Shown piece after piece: positions 7,526-15,749 of a DNA stretch of 33,607 nucleotides. The number at the start of each line of letters is the position of its first letter. Within the stretch, counting starts at the first letter, position 1. Made by a program: the position numbers and the translations under genes. The notes below the pieces were generated by a model. That model saw only the letters and a list, made by a program, of their open reading frames with translations, did not search any database and was not told the origin of the DNA. The DNA comes from Fredinandcohnia humi. GTDB taxonomy: Bacteria; Bacillota; Bacilli; Bacillales; Bacillaceae_L. Where the stretch lies: assembly GCF_001439915.1 (NCBI RefSeq), contig NZ_LMBW01000006.1:33275-66881 (forward strand), in the 5' to 3' direction.

Positions 7526-8953
7526 TCAGCCTTGTTCCCTAATTGGTCCTGGTTCAATAATAGGTTTTGAATCACCAGGCCCATTAGAATCTTCTGTTGG
7601 TGGATAATAAGGGATTAATTCATCCTCATCAAAGGGTTCATATTCAATTGATGCACCACCATCAGAACGGAATGTATTACTAATAATCGAACCAGACACT
7701 TTTCCGCCTTCGGTTAATAGTACATGGGCGTTAGGGGCTAAAATTAGTTTACTATTATTGCTTGATCCACCTTTTATGGTTAATTTGCTTCCCCCCATTA
7801 TGATATGACCATCAATTGCACCACTATTGGTAAATACAATATTGGAACTTTTGGCATATAAGGATCCAAAAATTTTAATATTACCACCAAAGTTTAGTTC
7901 CTGTGAACCTTTGTAGAAAATGGTAAGATCTTTATTATTCTTATTTGTATTAATAATACTACCACCTGTCACTGAAAACTTTTCTTCAATCTGTAAAGTT
8001 AATTTCTTCGTATTATTTTGGGTACCTACAATCTTAATAAAACCTTGAGGGACATTTAAGTTTTTAATTTGAATAGTTCGATCTTGACCGTTCAAATCTA
8101 TCGTAAGTGTTCTACCACTTTCTAGTTTTATTTCATTAAAATATAAATCCTTGTTTAAAATAATTTTCTTGTCGTTAGAAGCTCCTCTTGATAAATGGAT
8201 AGTGCCTTCATTTGGAAGTCCACGTTCAAATTCCGGAAAAGTAGGTAAAATATAGTCCCTTTTTTCTATGTGTGTGAATGTAGGGTCGAAATTTGGCATA
8301 CCGTATGGCATTTTTACCATACTTTTTTTTGCATTGGGCGCTTTAATAGTCCCTTTGAATTTTTCCATTCCATAACCGATAGTAATCGAGTTAGAGTTAG
8401 TACCTATGCTTTCAGTATTCCCCACACCTGTAATCATTTCCATATTTCCATTTGAAAAAACCGCTACATCATTTAAAATCTCAATTGGTACATTACTTTC
8501 TTCTTCTTGATCCTGTTTGTTATTACCACAATTCAATGTAATTGTACTTTTTACAATTCTCTTACTTTTTCCAATTTCCCCAGTAGAGGTCAAATTATAA
8601 GTATAAACATCTGAATCTTGACTGGGTGGCCCGATCTCAATTGTTGCAGTTGGAGTTACACCAAAAGACTCATCAAATGTGTATGGCTCGTGTTCGTCAT
8701 CCCATTTATCTAAATTTGGCGGACATGTTGCTTCTTTACTTATTTCATTCAAAGCCTTTGTTGCACCTGCTTCGGCAATATAATAAGCTGATTGTTGATT
8801 ACGTTCATTAGAACTCATTTTAGCATTATTTAATGTCAGGCCCATGAGTCCTAATCCTAATACAGATATGACAACAAGAACCATTAATACAACGTATAAG
8901 GCTATGCCCTTTTCATTTTGAATATACCTGCGAAGTTTCCCCCATAATCTCAC
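7526..8953 (-). CDS. Large PilX/GspK-like minor pilin, possible tip protein
   Basis: This 475-residue prepilin-like protein is the last gene of the three-gene - strand pilin operon. Its N-terminus has a basic leader ending in G16, then a long hydrophobic helix (IALYVVLMVLVVISVLGLG) as in PilX N-terminal domains. Position +5 of the mature protein is Val (residue 21), not the usual Glu. The lack of Glu5 is a trait of GspK-type tip pseudopilins. After YYIAEAGA there is a short pilin-like part, then about 300 residues rich in short beta strands, Asn, Gly and Ser (about 150-430). This looks like a beta-helix or stacked beta fold of the kind found in large PilX-family proteins, and it could be an adhesive head. 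The tail (about 440-475) is acidic and proline-rich. The GTG start at 8953 has AGGTGG upstream, and the gene begins 8 bases after the preceding stop. Function is inferred from N-terminal type and context. Confidence 0.75.
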   Translation of the reverse strand: MRLWGKLRRYIQNEKGIALYVVLMVLVVISVLGLGLMGLTLNNAKMSSNERNQQSAYYIAEAGATKALNEISKEATCPPNLDKWDDEHEPYTFDESFGVTPTATIEIGPPSQDSDVYTYNLTSTGEIGKSKRIVKSTITLNCGNNKQDQEEESNVPIEILNDVAVFSNGNMEMITGVGNTESIGTNSNSITIGYGMEKFKGTIKAPNAKKSMVKMPYGMPNFDPTFTHIEKRDYILPTFPEFERGLPNEGTIHLSRGASNDKKIILNKDLYFNEIKLESGRTLTIDLNGQDRTIQIKNLNVPQGFIKIVGTQNNTKKLTLQIEEKFSVTGGSIINTNKNNKDLTIFYKGSQELNFGGNIKIFGSLYAKSSNIVFTNSGAIDGHIIMGGSKLTIKGGSSNNSKLILAPNAHVLLTEGGKVSGSIISNTFRSDGGASIEYEPFDEDELIPYYPPTEDSNGPGDSKPIIEPGPIREQG

Positions 8954-8961
8954 AGTTCCAC

Positions 8962-9390
8962 CTACTTCCGTATATAAATTTCAGTCGATAAGGTAACTTC
9001 ATGATTGTTCTTATCTGAAATACTTGTAATGTTTATAATAATTTTTTTTTCATTTTTATCTTCAACTTCGCTAACTTTTAGTTCCTTGATTAACGAAACT
9101 AAGGTTGTCCCATTCTTTTTAATTTCATGATTTTCAACTTTATAAGTATCTGTACCATTAATTGTTAAAACATTATCAGATGCCTTAACACTATTTGCCT
9201 TTCGGATTTCTTTTGTAAGAATATTAATAGCTAATCTTACATTTGCCTGGTTCTCAATCTGAGTAGTTTGATTCGACATTTGTTTTTGACCAAATAGATG
9301 GACAGAAGTAGCCAAAGTAAGAATCAAAGTTAAAAGCGCGAGTACCGCTAATAATTCGATTAACGTAACACCTTTATTATCTCTTACCAA
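8962..9390 (-). CDS. Type IV prepilin-like minor pilin (PulJ/PilW-type)
   Basis: This 142-residue protein has a class III signal: MVRDNKG then VTLIELLAVLALLTLILTL. Cleavage would follow G7, and Glu is at mature position 5 (E12). The rest is a soluble domain with KEIRKA and alternating short strands, like J-type minor pilins (NILTKEIRKANSV resembles the LxxDLRxA stretch of that group). The start is TTG at 9390, with GAGGGTG upstream. It is the middle gene of the - strand minor pilin operon, 13 bases after the first gene. It should be processed by the prepilin peptidase at 15750-16505. The J-type assignment is tentative. Confidence 0.8.
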   Translation of the reverse strand: MVRDNKGVTLIELLAVLALLTLILTLATSVHLFGQKQMSNQTTQIENQANVRLAINILTKEIRKANSVKASDNVLTINGTDTYKVENHEIKKNGTTLVSLIKELKVSEVEDKNEKKIIINITSISDKNNHEVTLSTEIYIRK

Positions 9391-9403
9391 ATTATTTCAC
9401 CCT

Positions 9404-9790
9404 CTACTGTTTCCAAGTTAATAATGTTTCCATTTGGGCTTCCTTACGATCAGTAGACCTATTGCGAACCTCTACTAGAACTTTATACAAATCATCATAA
9501 TCTGTATTTTTTTCTATTGAAATTGTTATATCGTCACCACCACAATCTTTCTTCACCTCATCACTATTAAAGCTTGTGGTTTTACTGCTATTATATATAC
9601 ATTCCATTGTGTCTTGAGCAATATATGTTGCAACTAATGTATCCTCAGAAACTTTATTCGTTTTTGCAGATTGAACAAACATTGTTAAGAAGGACACTAC
9701 AATAATGGAAAGAAGCACAATTGATACAAGAATTTCAATTAAACTTATTCCTTTTTCTGAGTTTATAGGTTTTAAAGAGAATTTGTTCAT
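9404..9790 (-). CDS. Type IV prepilin-like minor pilin (PilV/GspI-type)
   Basis: This 128-residue protein is the first gene of the - strand operon. It has a 14-residue leader ending in Gly, then ISLIEILVSIVLLSIIVVSFL with Glu at mature position 5 (E19). The LIEILVSIVLLSI pattern and the following AQDTMECIYNSS helix are typical of PilV/GspI-like minor pilins. A conserved Cys pair may form a disulfide (around residues 69 and 88). The ATG has a modest AAGGATG upstream. Together with the next two genes it probably forms an initiation or tip complex for the pilus. Exact subtype is uncertain. Confidence 0.8.
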   Translation of the reverse strand: MNKFSLKPINSEKGISLIEILVSIVLLSIIVVSFLTMFVQSAKTNKVSEDTLVATYIAQDTMECIYNSSKTTSFNSDEVKKDCGGDDITISIEKNTDYDDLYKVLVEVRNRSTDRKEAQMETLLTWKQ

Positions 9791-10183
9791 CTACATTCAA
9801 CATCCTTAAACAGATTTTTAATTCATGACAAAATACCTATTTGAAATTATTATACGACATAATATGACATATAAGGCATACGTTTTTTAAATCGATCTGA
9901 TAAGTTTCAAATTAAAACAGTGGATTCAAGATTTGATTTTGAATAAATATAATATGAGGCAAAAACGTTAATTCTCTCCAATTTACTTAGTAAGACGCAA
10001 AATGTCACAAATAACTACATAATACATGAATAATCATCTTTAGTATTTTCCTATTTTCCTATAAAATGATAGGGTGTGTTTAGGTATAATTTACTATAAA
10101 AACATGTGTTTAAATCTGGGGATACTACAAACAAATTACTTTATAAATATAGAAGTAACAAAAGAGGTGAAAGGGGGACAACC
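9791..10183. other. AT-rich divergent intergenic region of the pilus locus
   Basis: This gap separates the - strand minor pilin operon from the + strand pilus genes and should hold both promoters. TATAAT boxes occur at 9849-9854 (read on the - strand) and at 9948-9953 and 10085-10090 (+ strand), but none has a convincing -35 box at 16-18 bases. An inverted repeat AAACA/TGTTT lies near 10100. No convincing gene or terminator is seen. The poor -35 boxes would be consistent with an activator or an alternative sigma factor, but this is only inference. Confidence 0.5.
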
Positions 10184-11218
10184 ATGCTAAAGTTGCCTTC
10201 AATAAAAATTTTTAGCTTGCTCTTACTTTGTGTTTTACTCCTATCACTTTTTTCGACTATCGGAACAAACACGTACCATGCATTTTTTGGAGACGATTCC
10301 TTCAAAGGAGGAACAAAGACTGACCCTGCAGAAGTACAGCCAGAAGAAATTGAGATGAACAATGATCAAAATATAAAAGTAGATGTGGACAATGTTGTAT
10401 CTCAATCAACCATTTCAAATCTTAAGGATGAGAGTGAAATCGTAAAATGGGTGAAAGAGTTTGGTGTTGTAGATTTACCTGCGAATAAACCATTTTCCAT
10501 GCTCTCCTTTTTATCGGAAAGCAGTAAATCAACTAAATATTCAAACGAAGCGTTAAGCATAATTGCTACCGGTATTTATTCAACTATATTGTCTTCTAAT
10601 TTTGAAATCATTGAAAGACATATTAGTAATCAGTTGCCTGATTATGCGGCTTTCGGTTATGAAGCCATGATTGAAAACGGAAAAAAAGATTTAATGATTT
10701 ATAATGTTAATTCCCACGAATATAAACTAGTGTTTTCTTTAAAGGATCATGAATTTAATGTACAGCTTATGGGACCAGAGCTGCAACAATCGATACATGT
10801 GGTTATAGAAGATAAAGAATCCTTTGAACCTAAGATCATAAAGCATTTTGATAGCACTCTTTCTGAGGGTAAAAAGGTTATCAAACTAAAAGGGAAATCG
10901 GGTCAAGAAGGTAAAACTTTTCGCATCATAAAAGAGGTTGGTAAGGTGGACGAGAAAGTGGAGGTATCTGAGGATTTTTATCCGCCGATCCACACAATTG
11001 AAGCCCAAAGTATTTTAGTTCCGGAAGTCCCGGTAAACCCAATCGATACTGAATCGGAAGGGAATTTATCGAATCCAGATGAGACTCCGGGAACAAATAA
11101 TGGGTCAAATGAAAAAGAAAATAATCAGGAATCCGAAAATAGTACTGATAAAGCGATCGAAGAGGAAAATATCGATTTATGGGAAGATCCTAATCCACAG
11201 TATTTACAAAAATCTTAG
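10184..11218 (+). CDS. VanW/G5-like membrane-anchored protein of the pilus locus
   Basis: This 344-residue protein has one N-terminal membrane segment or uncleaved signal (about residues 7-29) and an extracellular remainder. Residues about 95-205 resemble the VanW domain: FEIIERHISNQLP corresponds to the typical EIVERHPHS stretch, followed by a FGYEAMI / DLMIYN pattern. The usual GGGVCQVSS motif upstream is replaced by NEALSIIATGIYST, so the domain is degenerate. A short G5-like region (about 225-265) follows, then a Ser/Asn/Glu-rich tail. The ATG at 10184 is chosen because AAAGGGGG lies 5 bases before it; the frame is open from 10106 but lacks a good start there. VanW/G5 proteins accompany pilus genes in other Firmicutes. 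The role is unknown; a cell-wall-facing accessory factor is plausible. Confidence 0.7.
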   Translation: MLKLPSIKIFSLLLLCVLLLSLFSTIGTNTYHAFFGDDSFKGGTKTDPAEVQPEEIEMNNDQNIKVDVDNVVSQSTISNLKDESEIVKWVKEFGVVDLPANKPFSMLSFLSESSKSTKYSNEALSIIATGIYSTILSSNFEIIERHISNQLPDYAAFGYEAMIENGKKDLMIYNVNSHEYKLVFSLKDHEFNVQLMGPELQQSIHVVIEDKESFEPKIIKHFDSTLSEGKKVIKLKGKSGQEGKTFRIIKEVGKVDEKVEVSEDFYPPIHTIEAQSILVPEVPVNPIDTESEGNLSNPDETPGTNNGSNEKENNQESENSTDKAIEEENIDLWEDPNPQYLQKS

Positions 11219-11233
11219 GGGAGGGGGCATTCC

Positions 11234-12889
11234 ATGCGAAAAGCCCGCAAACGATTAGGAGATTTGCTTGTCGAGGCTGGTCTCCTAACAGAGCAACAAT
11301 TAAAACAAGCTCTTGACGATCAAACAGATTCACAAAAACTAGGGGATATCCTTCTTCACAAAGGGTTTATTACGGAGCAACAATTAATTGAAGTTCTTGA
11401 GTTTCAATTAGGAATCCCACATGTAAGTCTATTCCGATATCCAATCGACACATCGTTAACGACATTAATACCTAAAGAAATGGCAAGAAGACATTATTTA
11501 ATTGCCATTCGAAAAGAAGCGGATAAGCTTTTTGTCGCTATGGCAGACCCCATGGATTATTATGCGATTGAGGATTTACGTCTAACGACTGGTTTTTATA
11601 TTGAACCCGTCATCGCTTCTAAGGATGAGATACTACGGGCAATCAATAAGTTTTATGATTTAGACGAAGGGGTCAAGGAGCTTTTTGCTGAAGCTTCAGT
11701 GGACATTGAAGAAGAAAAAATTACAAATGAAGATTCACCAGTTGTTAAACTAGTAAACCAAATCCTGCAAAATGCTGTTCAACAAAGAGCGAGTGATATT
11801 CATGTAGACCCCCATGAAACAAAAGTTTTGCTACGTTATCGCGTGGATGGTGTGCTCCGTACGGAACGGTCTTTACCAAAGAGTATGCAAGGAGTCTTTA
11901 CTGCACGAATTAAAATCATGGCAAACCTCGATATTACAGAAAGTCGCATCCCGCAGGATGGCCGAATAAAAATAAATTTGGAAGCTCATCATATTGACTT
12001 ACGTGTTTCCACATTGCCAACGGTATTTGGTGAAAAAATTGTAATGAGGGTTTTAGATTTAAGTAGCTCATTAAATAATCTTTCACAACTAGGTTTTAAT
12101 AATGTGAACTTAAAAAGATTTAAGAAATTAATTCATAACCCGACCGGTATTGTTTTAATTACGGGTCCAACGGGTTCAGGGAAATCTTCAACACTTTATG
12201 CAGCCTTAAATCAGCTTAATTCTGAAGATGTAAATATCATCACAATTGAAGATCCTGTCGAATACCAACTAGAAGGCATCAATCAAATTCAAGTCAATAC
12301 AAACGTTGGAATGACTTTTGCTAAAGGGCTTCGTGCTATTTTGCGGCAAGACCCAAATATTATCATGGTTGGAGAAATTCGTGATCAGGAAACAGCGGAT
12401 GTCGCTGTTAGAGCATCGTTAACTGGTCATTTAGTTTTAAGTACCCTTCATACAAACGATTCACTTGGGACCATTACACGCTTAATTGATATGGGGGTTG
12501 AACCATTCCTTGTGGCCTCATCACTTTCAGGTGTAGTTGCTCAGCGTTTGGTTCGTCGTGTTTGTCGAGATTGTGGTCACCTGCAGGAACCAACCGTACG
12601 TGAACTTGAAATTTTCGCAAAACGTGGAATTGCTATTGAAAAAGTGAACCGGGGAAAAGGCTGTGGAACCTGTAATATGACGGGATATAAAGGTAGGGTT
12701 GCCATCCATGAATTGTTGGTTATTAACGATGATATGAAAAGGGCAATTATGAATCGAGAGTCTTACACAACACTAAGGGAACTAGCTATCACAAATGGAA
12801 CCATCTTTTTAATTGATGATGGACTATTAAAGATAAAACAAGGATTAACAACTACTGAGGAAATATTAAGAGTGGCGACTGCTGAATAG
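11234..12889 (+). CDS. pilB: Type IV pilus extension ATPase PilB with MshEN domain
   Basis: PilB is the hexameric cytoplasmic ATPase that drives pilin polymerisation from the inner face of the membrane. The 551 residues contain an N-terminal MshEN domain (1-145), a linker, and the GspE/PilB ATPase core. Walker A GPTGSGKSS is at 311-319. The Asp box follows (ITIEDPVEY). Walker B is IIMVGEIRD, and the His box is LSTLHTND. The zinc-type tetracysteine is C444/C447/C477/C480. The first MshEN motif (R7 to Q30) fits the published cyclic-di-GMP-binding pattern fully, and the second (K35 to Q58) fits except for R-to-K and L-to-F changes. The ATG follows GGGGAGGGGG. The gene is 15 bases after the VanW-like gene and 11 before pilT. 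Confidence 0.95.
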   Translation: MRKARKRLGDLLVEAGLLTEQQLKQALDDQTDSQKLGDILLHKGFITEQQLIEVLEFQLGIPHVSLFRYPIDTSLTTLIPKEMARRHYLIAIRKEADKLFVAMADPMDYYAIEDLRLTTGFYIEPVIASKDEILRAINKFYDLDEGVKELFAEASVDIEEEKITNEDSPVVKLVNQILQNAVQQRASDIHVDPHETKVLLRYRVDGVLRTERSLPKSMQGVFTARIKIMANLDITESRIPQDGRIKINLEAHHIDLRVSTLPTVFGEKIVMRVLDLSSSLNNLSQLGFNNVNLKRFKKLIHNPTGIVLITGPTGSGKSSTLYAALNQLNSEDVNIITIEDPVEYQLEGINQIQVNTNVGMTFAKGLRAILRQDPNIIMVGEIRDQETADVAVRASLTGHLVLSTLHTNDSLGTITRLIDMGVEPFLVASSLSGVVAQRLVRRVCRDCGHLQEPTVRELEIFAKRGIAIEKVNRGKGCGTCNMTGYKGRVAIHELLVINDDMKRAIMNRESYTTLRELAITNGTIFLIDDGLLKIKQGLTTTEEILRVATAE

Positions 12890-12900
12890 GTGGGAAGTAG

Positions 12901-13947
12901 ATGAAGGATAAAATTAATCAAATATTGCATTCAGCGCATGAACATAAGGCTTCTGATATTCATATTACAGCCGGTGTTCCTCCGATTTTTAGAATTAATG
13001 GGGATTTAAAAAGATACGGAAAAGATATTTTAACACCTCCTGTCATTGAGGAACTAGCTAAAGCGTTTGTACCAGAAGAAATGTGGGACCGTTTTAAAGA
13101 AAAAGGGGAGCTCGATTTCTCTTATGGTATATCGGGTGTTTCGAGATTTCGTGTTAATATCTATATGCAGCGGGGGTGCCCAGCAATCGCATTTCGTGTG
13201 ATACCTACTTCAATTCCTACAATTGAGGAGCTTGACCTGCCGCAGGTGCTAAAAAAGATCAGTCAAAAGCCACAAGGCCTAGTACTTGTTACTGGTCCAA
13301 CCGGCAGCGGTAAGTCTACAACCCTTGCAGCCATGATTCAGTATATTAATCAAACTATGAGCAAGCATGTCGTGACATTAGAGGATCCAATCGAATACCT
13401 GCATAAGCATGGAATGAGTATAATTGAGCAACGAGAGGTTGGCAGTGATACTCATAATTTCGCAAACGGTCTTAGGGCAGCACTACGACAGGATCCGGAC
13501 GTCATCCTTGTCGGTGAAATGCGTGACCTAGAAACGACGCAAACAGCAATAACAGCAGCAGAAACCGGTCATCTTGTATTAGGAACCTTACATACTGTAA
13601 ATGCTCCCTCTACAATCGACCGTATCATTGATATGTTTCCTTATTCGCAGCAGCCACAAATAAGGATTCAGCTAGCCAATGTATTAGTAAGTGTCATTTC
13701 ACAGAGGTTATTCCCAACGATTGATAAAAAAGGTCGTAAGGCTGCCACCGAGATTTTGCTTAATAATTCTGCGGTCGCAAACTTAATTCGAAATGAAAAA
13801 AATCATCAGATAAAAAATGTGATGCAAACAAGCCGTGCTGAAGGAATGCACACATTGGAAACCAATCTATTAGACTTAGTCCGTAACGGAGTGATTTCCA
13901 AGGATTCTGCTCAACCATATGTACAGGAGTTAAATACAAATGCCTAG
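12901..13947 (+). CDS. pilT: Type IV pilus retraction ATPase PilT
   Basis: PilT is a hexameric ATPase that depolymerises the pilus and powers retraction and twitching. The 348 residues match the family length. The N-terminal PAS-like domain begins with KASDIHITAGVPP. Walker A GPTGSGKST is at 132-140. ITLEDP-type and Walker B (VILVGEMRD) motifs, the GHLVLGTLHT His box, and the C-terminal TEILLNNSAVANLIR region complete the core. The start has GGTGGGAAG upstream. The 3' end overlaps pilC by 8 bases, so the two are translationally linked. Having a dedicated retraction ATPase distinguishes this locus from the ComG pseudopilus of Bacillus. Confidence 0.95.
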   Translation: MKDKINQILHSAHEHKASDIHITAGVPPIFRINGDLKRYGKDILTPPVIEELAKAFVPEEMWDRFKEKGELDFSYGISGVSRFRVNIYMQRGCPAIAFRVIPTSIPTIEELDLPQVLKKISQKPQGLVLVTGPTGSGKSTTLAAMIQYINQTMSKHVVTLEDPIEYLHKHGMSIIEQREVGSDTHNFANGLRAALRQDPDVILVGEMRDLETTQTAITAAETGHLVLGTLHTVNAPSTIDRIIDMFPYSQQPQIRIQLANVLVSVISQRLFPTIDKKGRKAATEILLNNSAVANLIRNEKNHQIKNVMQTSRAEGMHTLETNLLDLVRNGVISKDSAQPYVQELNTNA

Positions 13948-15145
13948 ATTTAAATATGAAGGTAGAGATAAATTCGGTAAGAAATCCGGCACAATTTCGG
14001 GAACTTCTAAGAAGGACGCGGTAACCGCTCTTCGTGATAAAGGAATTCGAGTCATTACGATTAATGAAGTCCCGGAAACACTTTTAACGAAGGATATAGC
14101 GATTGGCAATCCGGTTAAACTAAGAGATTTTGTCATTTTTTTAAGACAGTTTTCAACCCTTATTAAAGCAGGTGTAACGATTGTTGACTCGATGAATATC
14201 TTGGCAAGCCAAACTAGCAGTAAGGCTCTACAGAAAGCTCTATTTGAAGTGGAAAGAGATTTAAGAGAGGGGATTCCCTTATCTGCTGCAACAGCCAAGC
14301 ATAAACGAATTTTTACAACTTTATTCACGAATATGGTCCGCGTAGGTGAAGTAGGCGGAAATCTTGATGATACGTTAGAAAATCTTGCCGATTATTATGA
14401 AAAACAGAATAAAACAAGACAGAAGGTAAAGTCAGCAATGGCATATCCAGCGGTAATTGGAATTGTTGCAGTAGCTGTCGTCATCTTTTTATTAGTATCG
14501 GTAGTTCCAACTTTCGTGGACATGTTTGCAGATTTTGGAGCAGAGCTCCCAGGAATTACGAAATTCGTTTTAAATGCAAGCGTGTTTATGCAAAAATTTT
14601 GGTGGCTTGTCATCCTTTTAGGTATTTTAATTTATCTGTTTTTTATGTTCCTTAAGCAAAAACAGGAAACAAGATATTATCTAGATTATGCCCTATTAAA
14701 AATGCCGATTTTTGGGAAACTATCACAAAAGGCTGTTCTTGCTCGTATGACGAGAACATTAAGTTCCATGCTGAATAGTTCAGTTCCCATCTTACAGGCA
14801 CTAACAGTAGTTGAGGCTATTGTAGAAAATGAAGTGATTGCCGGAGTGGTGAAACAATCAAGGCGAGCCCTTGAACAAGGAAAATCTATGACAGAGCCGA
14901 TGAAAGAGCATTGGGCATTCCCACCACTGATTACCCATATGATTGCAATTGGAGAAAGCACGGGTTCATTAGATGAAATGTTGGGTAAGGTTGCAAACTT
15001 TTATGAAGATGAAGTAGACAATGCAACTGATCAGTTAAAATCATTAATAGAACCACTAATGATTCTATTCCTAAGTAGTATAGTCGGGACTATAGTCACA
15101 GCAATCTTGGTACCGATGTTCGATATTTTTAACCAAATACAATAG
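13940..15145 (+). CDS. pilC: Type IV pilus platform protein PilC
   Basis: PilC is the polytopic membrane platform that couples PilB/PilT ATPases to pilin assembly. The 401 residues carry two T2SSF domains (about 65-190 and 270-392). Membrane segments are at about 166-190, 212-235 and 370-392. Typical motifs include FLRQFSTLIKAG in the first domain and MTRTLSSMLNSSVPILQAL in the second, plus GEVGGNLDDTLENLADYYE and GESTGSLDEMLGKVANFYE. The ATG overlaps the end of pilT and uses AGGAG within it. A 143-base gap with a probable separate promoter precedes the pilin gene. Confidence 0.95.
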   Translation: MPRFKYEGRDKFGKKSGTISGTSKKDAVTALRDKGIRVITINEVPETLLTKDIAIGNPVKLRDFVIFLRQFSTLIKAGVTIVDSMNILASQTSSKALQKALFEVERDLREGIPLSAATAKHKRIFTTLFTNMVRVGEVGGNLDDTLENLADYYEKQNKTRQKVKSAMAYPAVIGIVAVAVVIFLLVSVVPTFVDMFADFGAELPGITKFVLNASVFMQKFWWLVILLGILIYLFFMFLKQKQETRYYLDYALLKMPIFGKLSQKAVLARMTRTLSSMLNSSVPILQALTVVEAIVENEVIAGVVKQSRRALEQGKSMTEPMKEHWAFPPLITHMIAIGESTGSLDEMLGKVANFYEDEVDNATDQLKSLIEPLMILFLSSIVGTIVTAILVPMFDIFNQIQ

Positions 15146-15237
15146 CAAACAGGATAGTATTTCATATTTTGACAAAAATTAATCGGATTTTCGCCAATTA
15201 CCAACAAATAATTAGTGTATTCTTCAGGATTTGCTAT

Positions 15238-15243
15238 TATAAT
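15238..15243 (+). promoter_or_regulatory. Possible -10 box of the major pilin promoter
   Basis: A perfect TATAAT lies 46 bases before the pilin ATG, within the 143-base gap after pilC. No good sigma-A -35 box is seen at 16-18 bases upstream. AGGATTT at 15226-15232 could suggest a sigma-H-type -35, but its -10 (GAAT) is not clear. Strong separate transcription of the pilin would be expected. Confidence 0.35.
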
Positions 15244-15288
15244 GAGTGGTATAAAAGAACTAGTTCAAAAAGGGAGAGAGAATAAAAA

Positions 15289-15687
15289 ATGCTTAAAAAG
15301 TATTTGAAGAATCAAAAGGGATTAACATTAATTGAGTTATTAGCGGTAATCGTTATTTTAGGGATTATTGCGGCGATTGCGATTCCGGCGATTGGGAATG
15401 TGATTAGCAATGCAAGAGAAGATGCAGTGGTAGCAGATGCAAGACAGGCAGCAGAGGCTGCTAAACTCTATCTAGCAAGTAATCCAGGAACGGATAAAGA
15501 TACATTAGATGCAACTGACTTGGTGGATTACTATTCTGGAGGAAAAATAGAAGTTATTTCTGTATCAGTTTCTGGCGGAAAAGTAACAAAAATCACTTTT
15601 AAATATAAAAATGTAGACTATTCTGCTACACCTGCACAACTACAAAATGAAGCTACTAAATTGTCTGACCTAACACCAACAACATAA
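15289..15687 (+). CDS. pilA: Major type IV pilin candidate
   Basis: This is the likely structural subunit of the pilus fibre. The 132 residues begin with leader MLKKYLKNQKG, cleaved after G11. The mature N-terminus is LTLIELLAVIVILGIIAAIA with Glu at position 5 (E16), the classic type IV pilin helix with the P22-type kink (AIPAIGNVI). The globular part is small (about 80 residues) with Ser/Thr/Gly-rich strands and no cysteine, so no disulfide-bounded D-region. It has its own ribosome binding site (AAAGGGAGAG) and is followed at once by a strong hairpin, as expected for a highly expressed subunit. Position between pilC and pilD supports the assignment. The symbol is by analogy. Confidence 0.88.
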   Translation: MLKKYLKNQKGLTLIELLAVIVILGIIAAIAIPAIGNVISNAREDAVVADARQAAEAAKLYLASNPGTDKDTLDATDLVDYYSGGKIEVISVSVSGGKVTKITFKYKNVDYSATPAQLQNEATKLSDLTPTT

Positions 15688-15703
15688 TTAAAATTACAAT
15701 ATT

Positions 15704-15732
15704 AGTATAGCCCATGATGGGCTATACTTTAT
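15704..15732 (+). terminator. Terminator or attenuator after the major pilin gene
   Basis: An 11-bp perfect stem AGTATAGCCCA (15704-15714) / TGGGCTATACT (15718-15728) with a 3-base loop is followed by TTATT. The weak tail suggests partial read-through. This would give high pilin mRNA and lower expression of pilD and the genes beyond. Confidence 0.7.
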
Positions 15733-15749
15733 TAAAAAGGATGATAAGC

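Noticed and set aside
10106-10183. N-terminal extension of the VanW-like protein
   Set aside because: The frame is open but lacks a good start with a ribosome binding site, and ATG 10184 has a strong one directly before a membrane segment.
15169-15174. Perfect TTGACA upstream of the pilin gene
   Set aside because: No -10 box lies at 16-18 bases; the sequence there is CGCCAAT. The TATAAT at 15238 is too far downstream.
15714-15749. Earlier ATG starts of pilD
   Set aside because: 15714 lies inside the pilin terminator stem without a binding site; 15741 overlaps the AAGG that serves TTG 15750.
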